Positions 53,001 to 61,393 of a stretch of 64,000 nt of DNA are shown here, piece by piece; positions within the stretch are counted from its first letter, which is position 1; each line of letters begins with the position of its first letter. Source of the DNA: DASXQK01 sp963724385 (GTDB lineage Bacteria > Pseudomonadota > Alphaproteobacteria > Dongiales > Dongiaceae). The DNA is taken from NCBI GenBank assembly GCA_963724385.1, contig CAVRUJ010000002.1, positions 1,736,001-1,800,000 on the forward strand. The letters run 5' to 3'. A program made the translations under genes and the position numbers. The notes under the pieces are model-generated. The model had not been told where the DNA came from. It saw only the letters and a list, made by a program, of their open reading frames with translations, and ran no database searches.

Positions 53001-53294
53001 TCACACGGGCACCAGGTCGCGCAGCACATTCCGCCCGATATGGGGTTTCAGCGACGCTCGCGACACCAGATCGACCTTTCGACCGGTCAGCTGCCCGAGC
53101 TCTTCTTCGAGAGCGAGGAACCTGGACAGGGAAACAGGCCGGGCGAATTCGACCAGGATGTCGAGGTCGCTGGATTCGCTCATGTCTCCCCGGGCGAAGG
53201 AGCCGAAAAGCCCAAGCGATCGGATCGGATATCTCTCCTTCAGCGCCGGCAACGCGCGATGGAGGAGTTCCAGCAGGGGGGTACGGTCGGTCAT
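53001..53294 (-). CDS. MNT-type nucleotidyltransferase (MntA-like antitoxin fold), second of a pair
   Basis: The 97-residue protein is a minimal nucleotidyltransferase domain with GLFGSFARGDMSESSDLDIL, holding the GS and DxD catalytic residues, then VEFARPVSLSRFLALEEELG and KVDLVSRASLKP. MntA proteins AMPylate and neutralise partner HEPN toxins. No HEPN gene is next to it. Its ATG overlaps the upstream MNT gene's stop by four bases. Confidence 0.88.
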   Translation of the reverse strand: MTDRTPLLELLHRALPALKERYPIRSLGLFGSFARGDMSESSDLDILVEFARPVSLSRFLALEEELGQLTGRKVDLVSRASLKPHIGRNVLRDLVPV

Positions 53295-53611
53295 CTTGAG
53301 CCCGCAGCTGCATAGACGGTCTGGCGGCTTCGCTCGATGCTGGATTTGACGTAGGGGTTATCGACGGCCCCGGCCATAACCAGGTCGACGGGCCGGCGGA
53401 ACAGGGATTCCAATGCCTCCTTGAGATCGAAGTATCCGTTGAAGCGGCTGCTCTCGGCGGCCGGCTCGAACTCGACGAGAAAATCCACGTCGCTTCGCTC
53501 GGGCGCAAAGTCGGCGCCCGCAGCCGAGCCGAAAAGATCGAGCCGCCGCACGCGGAACCGCCGGCACAAAACCGCCAGCTCCTGTCTGCGGGTCTCGACC
53601 AACGGCTGCAC
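53291..53611 (-). CDS. MNT-type nucleotidyltransferase, first of a pair
   Basis: The 106-residue protein has RRLDLFGSAAGADFAPERSD followed by VDFLVEF, i.e. the GS…DxD pattern, then YFDLKEALESLFRRPVDLVM. It belongs to the same family as the downstream gene but a different branch. The start is a GTG (53611); no in-frame ATG is available. It would be translated with the next gene through an ATGA overlap. Confidence 0.85.
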   Translation of the reverse strand: MQPLVETRRQELAVLCRRFRVRRLDLFGSAAGADFAPERSDVDFLVEFEPAAESSRFNGYFDLKEALESLFRRPVDLVMAGAVDNPYVKSSIERSRQTVYAAAGSR

Positions 53612-53714
53612 GGTGCCGGCCTCGATGCCATGGGTCGCGGGCCATGGGCAAGGATAACCTGCCGGCGGCCTCCTGACGAGATGCCGGACGGCCCGAACGC
53701 TACGCCAAGCGAAA

Positions 53715-53740
53715 GGCCCCGGACGGATGCGTCCGGGGCC
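53715..53740 (-). terminator. Intrinsic terminator-like hairpin after the Tyr/Pro-rich protein gene
   Basis: Perfect 10-bp arms GGCCCCGGAC/GTCCGGGGCC around a six-base loop; on the minus strand a short CCTTTCG follows. It is placed downstream of the gene at 53782–54114. The T run is weak. Confidence 0.55.
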
Positions 53741-53781
53741 CGATTCGAACCGACCGTCTATCCTAGGCGGTCATGCCGCCA

Positions 53782-54114
53782 TCAACGCTCACGGAAGGGG
53801 ATGTTGACGCTGAATCCCAGGAAAGGCGGCGCGTAGTAGGCCGGCGCCGGCGCGTAATAGGGCGGCGGCGGCGCGTAATAGGCGGGCGGCGGATAGTAGT
53901 AGGCCGGCGGCGGGGCGTAGTAGTAGCCGGGCGCGGCGTAGAAGCTGAAGCCGCCGCCCCAGCCGCCGCCCCAACCGTGGTGACGCCATTCGTCGGCATT
54001 TGCCGGCGCTGGCGAGATCGCCGTTGCCGCCAGAGCCAGGACCGCCGCGCCGGCGAGCATGGCCAGCCCCCGCGAGGGAACAAAGCGCCGCTTGGAGCTC
54101 TTCGACGTTGTCAT
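53782..54114 (-). CDS. Secreted Tyr/Pro-rich protein
   Basis: The 110-residue protein has a signal peptide (about 1–40, LAMLAGAAVLALAATAI, cleavage after ANA), a short Gly/Trp/His stretch (WRHHGWGGGWGGG) and Tyr-Pro repeats (PPPAYYYPPPAYYAPPPP). It ends GFSVNIPFRER. A strong AGGAGG Shine-Dalgarno lies 6 bases before the ATG. It resembles structural or matrix-like small exported proteins. The paralogue at 54360 has the same layout. Confidence 0.75.
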   Translation of the reverse strand: MTTSKSSKRRFVPSRGLAMLAGAAVLALAATAISPAPANADEWRHHGWGGGWGGGFSFYAAPGYYYAPPPAYYYPPPAYYAPPPPYYAPAPAYYAPPFLGFSVNIPFRER

Positions 54115-54283
54115 GGCAACCTCCTTTCGCCTTCGGCCTGGTGAGGCCTTGGCCGCAGGAATCCGGGCGGCCTCAAGCCCTCATGCCTAAGGAAAATGTT
54201 GGAAACCGCACGTGACAATTCCACGGCAATTCCGGGGTTTGTTCGGGGCGGGCCTGTCGGCGACAGACGCGCCGGCGGCGGAC

Positions 54284-54303
54284 CCCGGACGAGAATCCGG
54301 GGC
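54284..54303 (-). terminator. Possible terminator hairpin after the second Tyr/Pro-rich gene
   Basis: Seven-base arms CCCCGGA/TCCGGGG with a short loop, 57 bases past the stop at 54360. No T run; weak support. Confidence 0.3.
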
Positions 54304-54359
54304 CCGATCGATCGGCGCCAAACCCCGGCTCAGGGCCCCTGGCTGGGCAGCTCAGTGGC

Positions 54360-54770
54360 TTATTGGAAGCCCAGATTGATGCTGAAGCCCAGGACCGGCG
54401 GAGGCGGGGCGTAATAGACCGGCTGAGGCGGATAGTAGGCCGGAGGCGGCGGCGCGTAATAGACCGGCTGCGGTGGGACGTAGTAGTAGCCGGGGGCGCT
54501 GTAGAACGAGATGCTGCCGCCGCTGTACCAGCCGCCGCCGTTGCCGTAGCCGCCGTGATCGCGATAACCGCCGTTCCAGCCGCCGCGGTCGCCATTGCCG
54601 CCATTCCAACCGTGCTGCTGGCCGTAGCCGCCGTTCCAGCCATGCTGCTGGTGGCGCTGCCAATCCTCGGCGTTCGCCTTGCTCAGCGGCGCGGCCGAGG
54701 CCACCACCGCGACGACGGCCGCCGCGGCGGCCAGGGCGAACTTGCGCTTGAAACTCATCGACCCCTTCAT
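54360..54770 (-). CDS. Secreted Gly/Asn/Trp- and Tyr/Pro-rich protein
   Basis: The 136-residue protein has a signal peptide (about 1–34, ending KANA), then degenerate HGWNGGYGQ-type repeats (about 40–80), then YAPPPPAYYPPQPVYYAPPP and the end GFSINLGFQ. That C-terminus matches the paralogue at 53782 (GFSVNIPF), a possible beta-strand. A GGAGGG Shine-Dalgarno 5 bases before the ATG at 54770 fixes the start. The function is unknown. Confidence 0.75.
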   Translation of the reverse strand: MKGSMSFKRKFALAAAAAVVAVVASAAPLSKANAEDWQRHQQHGWNGGYGQQHGWNGGNGDRGGWNGGYRDHGGYGNGGGWYSGGSISFYSAPGYYYVPPQPVYYAPPPPAYYPPQPVYYAPPPPVLGFSINLGFQ

Positions 54771-54939
54771 GGAACCCTCCTGTCGGCCCTGGCCCCCGCG
54801 CGTCGCGGGGACGGATGGGCCGTGCCTAAGAGTTGGTGACCGGCCGTGGCTTATCCGGGGCGGATTGCGGCATTCTCGGGGCAAGCTGGGGGTATGGTGG
54901 GGGCGGGGAGTGCAACCGAAGACGATCGCTACTTCGCTA

Positions 54940-55422
54940 TCATTGCACGAGCGCTCTTCGGTGCCGAATGCTCGGACCTAGATCGACAAGCTGACCTGGC
55001 TTGCCCAAGAGCACCGCAATGATCTTGTCGAGGAGCACTTCGTGGTCCAGCCTCTTCTTGCCTCTCATGAGGCATTCCCAGACCACAATGACGCGCCACC
55101 CACTGTCGACCAGGGCGTCTTGGGCCATATGGTCTCTTGTACAATTGCCTCTAATTTTCTTGAGCCAGAAGGCAGTCCGGGTCTGAGGGGTTTTAGTCAA
55201 ATGACACCCGTGTCCGTGCCAGAAGCATCCGTGCACGAATATGACGGTGCGATACTTTGGCAATACGAGATCGGGTGTGCCCGGAAGATTGCGGCGATGA
55301 AGGCGGAAGCGAAAACCCCTACGGTGTAGGCCGGAACGGATCAATAGTTCGGCGTGTGTATTCTTTCCCCGGATGCGGCTCATGTTGAGCCGGCGCTGCT
55401 CTGGGGTCAAAACATCAACCAC
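54940..55422 (-). CDS. vsr: Very short patch repair endonuclease Vsr
   Basis: The 160-residue protein has the Vsr family order: NMSRIRGKNTHAELLIRSGL, FRFRLHRRNLPGTPDLVLPK with the catalytic aspartate, VIFVHGCFWHGHGC with zinc-binding Cys/His, and VIVVWECLM. Vsr nicks DNA 5' of T in T:G mismatches made when 5-methylcytosine deaminates, so it protects hosts with a cytosine methyltransferase. It starts (GTG) 3 bases after the HerA gene and is the last gene of the MTase–NurA–HerA–Vsr operon. Confidence 0.95.
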   Translation of the reverse strand: MVDVLTPEQRRLNMSRIRGKNTHAELLIRSGLHRRGFRFRLHRRNLPGTPDLVLPKYRTVIFVHGCFWHGHGCHLTKTPQTRTAFWLKKIRGNCTRDHMAQDALVDSGWRVIVVWECLMRGKKRLDHEVLLDKIIAVLLGKPGQLVDLGPSIRHRRALVQ

Positions 55423-55425
55423 ATT

Positions 55426-57216
55426 TTAGCTCCGCGCCCTCTTGGGCCGCCCGCGCTTCCCAGCCCCTGAGCCACCGCGACCACGGTTAGCATTTACGCG
55501 CTGCATGGATGCCTCAAGCTTGCTGCGGACACCGGTGTTGGCATCGGGCTTCCAGTCCTCGGCCTGCTCGAAGAAATCCTCGTCACCTATCTCTGAATGC
55601 AATAAGTCGTTGTCCATCTTCACGCGGATGGGAAGCGGAAAGCGCACGACTTGCCCGCTGACGATGCCCTGACCAGGCCCGAACCCGGGAATCATACGGG
55701 CGTCGGATTCGCTCAAATTCTCCATGATGTCGCGCACGAAGCGCTGATCGCGCGGGTTGACCAGGCGAAGTATGAGATACGAGTTGCATTGAGAAATGAT
55801 CGTCTCGTCAAGCCGGCTCGGCCGCTGCGAAATCAACATGAGCCCGGTGCCGAATTTCCGTCCCTCCGTAATAATCCGCCGGATGACTGGCAAAGAGACC
55901 GCTTCCTCGGTGGTTCCTTCCCGGGCAGACGGTATGAATGTGTGAGCCTCTTCGATGACGGCGAGGAAGGGGGCAATCCGGTCAGTAAGGTCGGCGCGAA
56001 ATTCGAACAGAGTTTCGAGCGTGATCGCCGCAATTGAGCATTGAGTGACGTGATCATATCCGCCGAGGTAGATGATCGATACTTGGCTTGGCCGCACGAT
56101 TTTTTCTGGTTGGCTGAAAGGATTGGGCAAGGGTTGAAACGGGAGGCCTTGAAGTTTTCTTGTGGCCCGCATCTGCTTGCTGGTCCGCTCCATCCTTTGC
56201 AGGCGGCCGTGAACGATCCTCAAGTTCCGAAGCACGACCCCAACTGTACCCTTCCAATTGCCCGAAGCGCCGACGCCACCGGGCGGTGCGCTTCCGCTTA
56301 TATCTCGCTGAACCTGCTCGATCAGCCGCCCGATATAGGCTAGCGCCTGCTCCCCTTCGTTGGCCTGCTTTCTGTCATAAAGCGTCCGAATATACTCGGT
56401 TTGCGGATCGGTCAGGCCGCTCGTCATCTGCAAAATCAGCTTGGTGACGAGGTCCTCACCATTCTTCTGTATCAGAAGTTCTGGGAAGAAAAGCCGGATG
56501 TCGCACCCCGGCGCTTCCTTTTGCAGCATCTCCCCGCTCTTTGCGAGACCCAGGTAATCGCCGTGCGGATCAAGGATCACCAGCGGATACCGGTGCCTGA
56601 TAAGTTCACGAATGATCCGGCGCGCGGCCACCGTCTTGCCGCCGCCCGTCATCGCCAGGATCGCCAGGTGTCGTGCGACGAGCTTCGAAGCCGAGAGCGT
56701 CACCTCAACGTCAGCGCGCGCGATCAATGTCCCGATCAGCGCTGTGCGCTCACTTTCCCTGCCGCCGACCAGAAGCTGACGGATGGCGTCGGCCGGCGGG
56801 AGAAATACGGTCGAGGCTGGCTTAACCGGATAGGTCAGCGGGAACAACGCCAACAGGTTGTCCTCAGTGGTCGCGCCCAGGATGAGCGCGGACGCTTCGA
56901 GCTGATCGCGGGTTCCTGAGAGAATAGTGTCTTCGAGGGGAATACCCTCTCCGGCGATCTCCTGCGCGGCCTCGAAGGGGAAAAAGGGATTGAACCGGCG
57001 GATGTCCGTCACCCTGGCCCAGACATAGATGCGAGCGCGGTCCTCGGAGGTTCCGCCCGGAATGTCCATGCCCAATGCGACGATGTCGCCAACCTTGGCC
57101 TGGAACTGGCGCAGGATGAAGGTGAACTCAGCCGTTCCGGCGTTGCCGACGACGGTTCCGACCGGATGCCAGCCGCCCGCCTCTTGCTTGGACAGAGATG
57201 TTTCAGATTGATCCAC
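55426..57216 (-). CDS. HerA-like hexameric DNA translocase ATPase
   Basis: The 596-residue protein has an N-terminal HAS-barrel-like domain (about 15–150), Walker A MTGGGKTVAARR (190–195), LVILDPHGDYLGL, Walker B FLAVIEEAHTFIP, and the SQRPSRLDETIISQCNSYL sensor/arginine-finger region typical of HerA. The C-terminal tail is basic (GKRGRPKRARS). HerA hexamers pump DNA through NurA nuclease rings in archaeal end resection; bacterial HerA proteins occur in several anti-phage systems. The start is GTG with GGGGGAG 5 bases upstream, 22 bases after the NurA gene. Confidence 0.92.
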   Translation of the reverse strand: MDQSETSLSKQEAGGWHPVGTVVGNAGTAEFTFILRQFQAKVGDIVALGMDIPGGTSEDRARIYVWARVTDIRRFNPFFPFEAAQEIAGEGIPLEDTILSGTRDQLEASALILGATTEDNLLALFPLTYPVKPASTVFLPPADAIRQLLVGGRESERTALIGTLIARADVEVTLSASKLVARHLAILAMTGGGKTVAARRIIRELIRHRYPLVILDPHGDYLGLAKSGEMLQKEAPGCDIRLFFPELLIQKNGEDLVTKLILQMTSGLTDPQTEYIRTLYDRKQANEGEQALAYIGRLIEQVQRDISGSAPPGGVGASGNWKGTVGVVLRNLRIVHGRLQRMERTSKQMRATRKLQGLPFQPLPNPFSQPEKIVRPSQVSIIYLGGYDHVTQCSIAAITLETLFEFRADLTDRIAPFLAVIEEAHTFIPSAREGTTEEAVSLPVIRRIITEGRKFGTGLMLISQRPSRLDETIISQCNSYLILRLVNPRDQRFVRDIMENLSESDARMIPGFGPGQGIVSGQVVRFPLPIRVKMDNDLLHSEIGDEDFFEQAEDWKPDANTGVRSKLEASMQRVNANRGRGGSGAGKRGRPKRARS

Positions 57217-57238
57217 GGCGCTCCCCCATTCTCTCGAT

Positions 57239-59185
57239 CTATCGGTAGATTCCAGGGCGCAGCAACCATTCGCGCTGCGACCCGCAGAGCATCCGTCGCA
57301 AAGCGTCGAACAGCCGCTTGTCTCCGCTGTCGAGTGCGCGCTTGAGCGCCTGAACAGCTGTATGCGTATTGATCGGCCGGCTCATCCAGTCAGGGATGCG
57401 CGCGAATTTGTCCACAATGTCGAGCCCGACCGGGAAGGCGTATTGCGGCAGGAGCAACGCACTGTGCATGACCAGGGCTGCTGTCTCCGGGAACCGGCTG
57501 CGGTCTTTGGCGAACATCTCAATGCGGACCGGCGCTGTCCACTCTGTCGGCTGCAAATATGAAACAAGCGGCTTGGGATACTTGACGATGATATCCGCCC
57601 AGGCTTTGGGAGCGCGTCGCATCTCATTGCGATCAATCGTAATGGGCGCGAGGGCTTCGCCCGGCTCCAGTACGCAGCGGAATAACAGGGAATCCGTTAT
57701 TCTCTGCCCCTCTCCCTCATCGGCGTCAGCCGGGTTAATGGACTGTCTGAACCAGGTTTTCCATTCGGCAGGAGGCAGGGGCAGGTAATCGCGGATCATG
57801 TCGTCCTCAAGGCTGTTGAGGACGGCATGACAGACGGATGAGGTTGTTGCCGGGCGCTCGATGACTCCGCAGACGACGGCAGAAGATGCGTTCATGATCT
57901 CAAGTTGCCGCAGATGCACGCTGATGAAGTTGGCGTCGCGTCCGGTGCGGGCTGGTTCATCCGGCGGCAGCAACTCATGAAGCGCTGACGGAGAAAAATT
58001 CGGGAAGGAGTGACGGACTTTGCCGTCGCGCATTTCGTCCGTATAGCGCGAAACCGGATTGACAAGCGCGCCATGTGTAAATACCCAGGCAATCTCCGGG
58101 CATTCGGAGATAACCCGCACGGCGCCAGCGGCTTCGATGGAAATCCGCGCGGCGTCCCTGAGTGCGCCAAGGTCAGGGAACGAATCGTCATAAACGCCCC
58201 CATCGGGAGGCGAATACAGCTCGTCGATCAGGCGCTTCAGCATAATGAAGCGCTCCCGGTCGGCGCTGTAGTCGCCAGGGCGCACCACATAACCGCCGAC
58301 GCGGGCCGCGATCGGCGCTGAGCCGAGCATCGAAAGGTTCGCCAAGCCCCCGTCGATGAATCCAATCTCCTTTCCGGCAACCATGTCCCAGGTTGCCCTG
58401 TGGTTTTTCGGGACTTTAACGATGCCGCCGGTTTCGAGCAGTACCACGCGAAGCTGGGACGCGAGCTGCTCGATCGTATCGAAGAATCGAAGCTGAGCGG
58501 GAGCGGAAAGGTCGCCCGCCACTTTGAGCATCTGCTCCAGAATGTGAGGTGAGCGAAGCTTGTCGTGGACGGTTTTCATTTTGCCGTCCACGCGGATTGC
58601 CTCGCGCGGCATTGGCTGAATCGTGATTCTGGTTGCTCGCGGCCCTGGTGTCGCAGCAACGACCTGCTTCGCCGGCTGCGCTTCGCTAGACACAAAAGAA
58701 GCAAGTGCGCGGAAGGTTTCGCTGCCCTGCGGATAGGCGGCCATGCTCCGGTCTAGCCCGTTCTGAACAATCGCAACAATTCCTGCATGGGCGACGCGGT
58801 CGTTGGCGCGCCCAACAAAAGACATGCGAATCGGTTGCGACCCATCATTGCCGGCAACAGTGCGGATAAGAACGAAGTCCTTGCTGTCGAGGGTAGCAGA
58901 GGGCTCCCCTTCGATCTTGTTACCGCCAAGACGCCAGTTTTTCCCGACTTTGCCGAAATGCCGCTGTCCGCGATCTGTGATGCCGTGATAGGTGCAGGTG
59001 CAGTCGAGGACGGTTCCACCTTGGGCGAAGACTGCTGGACTTAGCATCTGCTGGGCAATCGGCGCATTTATGTTGATCGCCCGTTGTTTGCTGGTAGCCG
59101 ACGCTCTGTGCGCGGAGAAGAGGCCAAGATCGGAATCGGTCAGTGATCGGACGACGATGATCTCAGGGAGATCTCCGTCGCTCAT
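57239..59185 (-). CDS. NurA-domain nuclease with an extra N-terminal domain
   Basis: The 648-residue protein contains a NurA-like domain from about 200 to the C-terminus. Its first metal motif is IGFIDGGLANLSMLGSAPIA (Asp at 278; family members usually have DGS). Later acidic and basic positions lie in VCGVIERPATTSS and the C-terminal LLLPQYAFPVGLDIVDKFAR segment. Residues 1–140 form a separate domain with SDLGLFSAHR, SKQRAININ and FGKVGKNWRLGG, which I do not firmly recognise. Its place in front of a nuclease suggests DNA or modification recognition. Its ATG overlaps the MTase stop by four bases. NurA assignment rests on these motifs and on the adjacent herA. Confidence 0.75.
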   Translation of the reverse strand: MSDGDLPEIIVVRSLTDSDLGLFSAHRASATSKQRAININAPIAQQMLSPAVFAQGGTVLDCTCTYHGITDRGQRHFGKVGKNWRLGGNKIEGEPSATLDSKDFVLIRTVAGNDGSQPIRMSFVGRANDRVAHAGIVAIVQNGLDRSMAAYPQGSETFRALASFVSSEAQPAKQVVAATPGPRATRITIQPMPREAIRVDGKMKTVHDKLRSPHILEQMLKVAGDLSAPAQLRFFDTIEQLASQLRVVLLETGGIVKVPKNHRATWDMVAGKEIGFIDGGLANLSMLGSAPIAARVGGYVVRPGDYSADRERFIMLKRLIDELYSPPDGGVYDDSFPDLGALRDAARISIEAAGAVRVISECPEIAWVFTHGALVNPVSRYTDEMRDGKVRHSFPNFSPSALHELLPPDEPARTGRDANFISVHLRQLEIMNASSAVVCGVIERPATTSSVCHAVLNSLEDDMIRDYLPLPPAEWKTWFRQSINPADADEGEGQRITDSLLFRCVLEPGEALAPITIDRNEMRRAPKAWADIIVKYPKPLVSYLQPTEWTAPVRIEMFAKDRSRFPETAALVMHSALLLPQYAFPVGLDIVDKFARIPDWMSRPINTHTAVQALKRALDSGDKRLFDALRRMLCGSQREWLLRPGIYR

Positions 59186-60684
59186 AACCTGCTCCCAGCG
59201 ACCCGTCTGACGCGCACGTCGCTGGATACTGCGGTCCTGAGCTGGGCAAGGAGCGCTTCGGCAACCTCCTTTGCCAGAAGTGGGGGCACTGCATTGCCGA
59301 TCTGACGGAATGCCGGATTCATTGTGCCGCTGAAGGTGAATCCGTCCGGGAAGGATTGAAGCCGGGCGGCCTCACGCACTGAAATCGTGCGCGCCTGAGC
59401 GTTGTCATAGTGGATATGGCTGTAGCTGTCTTTGCCGAGATGAGCCAGCAGCGTTCTGGCCGGCTGGTCGGCTTCCATTTTGCGCCATTTGTTTGGGAAT
59501 TTGCCCACGTCGTAGGGAGGGACGGTCGCCGCGCGAAGTGCCTCCCACTCGGCCGACGCCTCGCGATGGTTCCGGCCGGCCTTTCTCTCCCGTGCGAGCT
59601 TTTCCTCGAACAGCGCCTCGGCGTGGCGAATGGCCTGCGGGTATTGATCGCCAGGATCCAAGCGCGCGAATAGGGCGTAGTCACGGGGTAGATAGCGGAT
59701 CACATGGTCGTTGAGCACGGTGGCAGCTTCGAATCCCGGCCATTCCCGCATTTGACGGGCAAAGTCCGAGATATCCGACTGGCGGCCATGGGCGATCGGG
59801 GTGTCAAAACGCCTAGCGCCTCTCTGTAGCGTTCCGTCTCGCAGCAGGGCCTGCGCGAAAATCGGCGGCAGGTCGCCGATTGCTTGTTTGACGGAAACCG
59901 CATGAGGGAGTTTGGAGCTCGCTTCGGGCGGAGCCCGGTAACGGGTTGGCCTCGCATCATCACGATTGCGGGCCAGAAGTTTCATCGCCACCGCGCGCGA
60001 CCCTTCATAGCCCGGCGGAAGCTCAATCCAGTGCGTAGGGGCGGGAAAGCTGATGTCGTCGACCAGTTCCTTTCGGGAGGCGATAAGGAACATGCGTTCC
60101 CGCATCTGTGGCACGCCGTAATAGGCAGCGTTCAAGAGGGTGTAACCCGACACATATCCCCGGCTCTCCAGAACTTCGCAGACCTCTTCGGCGATGTTGT
60201 GGCCGCCGTGGTTCATCATGTCGGGGACGTTCTCCATGAGAACGGCGAGCGGGACGCAGGCTTCGACATATTGCAGATAGTCAATATAGAGGCGCGCTCT
60301 CGGATCGTGCCGGAATGCTTCGGGATGGTCGGCGACCTCTCTCAGTTTGGATCGCCCAACCCGCGCGAATGCCTGGCAGGGAGGGCCACCCACAATGATG
60401 TCGAAGGCGAGCGCAGGATGACCGAGAGACAATTCGTCTGCGATTTGCGCAGGCTTCGTCGTCGTGATGTCTCTTGGCTTAGAGTGGGGATCAGCTCCGG
60501 CATGGAAATTCACACCATGGGAGCGGGCCGCGGCAGAATCGTACTCGATGGCCGCCGAAATCTGCGCGCCAGCGGCCTGGAAGCCGAGCGAGAGGCCGCC
60601 GCAGCCTGAAAAAAGATCCAGCACCCGAGGACGCTCGCCCGCGCGGACCCTTGCAATCTTTTGTCGAACTATCCTGTCGTCCAT
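59182..60684 (-). CDS. DNA (cytosine-5)-methyltransferase
   Basis: The 500-residue protein has the m5C motifs in order: I LDLFSGCGGLSLGFQAAG (about 22–39), IV GGPPCQAFARVG (catalytic cysteine at 103), VI MENVPDMM (about 150–157), a variable target-recognition region (about 280–420), and IX/X ARLQSFPDGFTFSGTMNPAF with RQIGNAVPP. The length is larger than Dcm-type enzymes. It should methylate a specific site, unknown here. It is the first gene of the operon with NurA, HerA and Vsr; the ATG at 60684 faces a 700-base non-coding region. Confidence 0.95.
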   Translation of the reverse strand: MDDRIVRQKIARVRAGERPRVLDLFSGCGGLSLGFQAAGAQISAAIEYDSAAARSHGVNFHAGADPHSKPRDITTTKPAQIADELSLGHPALAFDIIVGGPPCQAFARVGRSKLREVADHPEAFRHDPRARLYIDYLQYVEACVPLAVLMENVPDMMNHGGHNIAEEVCEVLESRGYVSGYTLLNAAYYGVPQMRERMFLIASRKELVDDISFPAPTHWIELPPGYEGSRAVAMKLLARNRDDARPTRYRAPPEASSKLPHAVSVKQAIGDLPPIFAQALLRDGTLQRGARRFDTPIAHGRQSDISDFARQMREWPGFEAATVLNDHVIRYLPRDYALFARLDPGDQYPQAIRHAEALFEEKLARERKAGRNHREASAEWEALRAATVPPYDVGKFPNKWRKMEADQPARTLLAHLGKDSYSHIHYDNAQARTISVREAARLQSFPDGFTFSGTMNPAFRQIGNAVPPLLAKEVAEALLAQLRTAVSSDVRVRRVAGSRL

Positions 60685-61017
60685 CCCTACAGGCCCGCCT
60701 TACCGCCAGAATTTGGTAAGTATAAGCACTTCCCAGTGAGGCGCCTCGCCCGAAAATCGAAAGCGCGTTGCCATCGGTACAAAGGGAGCGGCGGTCCGCG
60801 ATGTTCTCGTCGGACGATCCTCCGAACGCGCCATTGCACAATTTGTGCTTGCCCGAGCAATCGTTCTTGATTAGTTCTAACATGGCGGTGCCTGAAGTGC
60901 CACTCCAAACTACAACCTTGACGGAGGGCACTGATCCAGCACCCCGCGACTGCGAACCGCGAGCTCAGCTATGGTACGTCGCTTTTGAAGCTATCAGCCG
61001 CTGCCGGTCTTCACCTC
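60685..61017. other. Upstream region of the MTase operon
   Basis: I see no gene here. It must contain the promoter of the MTase–NurA–HerA–Vsr operon. By eye it is more AT-rich than the flanks. Confidence 0.4.
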
Positions 61018-61370
61018 CACATACCCCTCCTACCCGCTCTCGGCTCGCGAGCCGGACATCCGCCGCACCTGTAGCCCCACTCATGCCTCCGGCCCCGATC
61101 GCTCAGATAGCAGCCATGCCTCACCTCCCGCGCCAACTCGACCAGCGCCGGTCCGCCGAGTTCCTCGGCCAGCTTCCAGCTGCCGGCCTTGTTGATTCAC
61201 ATGAGCGGCGCGCGGAGGACGAACCCGCGCTCAACGCCGAGTTTGGCGCTCACCCGCCGAAGGGTGAGGCTGTCATCGCGGCAATCGAGATGGCCGGAAC
61301 AGCCAGCCTCGCACATGCCGCCGACGGGACGCCGATGACCGGTTCGCGCAAGCCGTCCTTCTAGGTCCGC
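61018..61370 (-). pseudogene. Remnant of the 3' half of queC
   Basis: This strand matches the intact queC from about the LAYRRGHRHLVGG region to the C-terminal zinc-binding segment (62215–62570). It still reads GHRRPVGGMCEAGCSGHLDC, then RDDSLTLRR and, in broken phase, KAGSWKLAEELGGPALVEL. A TGG codon has become TGA in the APLMW segment, and indels shift the frame afterwards. It is not functional. The papain-like gene separates it from the intact queC. Confidence 0.85.
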
Positions 61371-61393
61371 GCCGACCCCACGCCCGCGCCCGC

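Noticed and set aside
60768..61364. 198-codon plus-strand frame upstream of the MTase operon
   Set aside because: Most of it is antisense to the queC remnant; no start signal or family motif.
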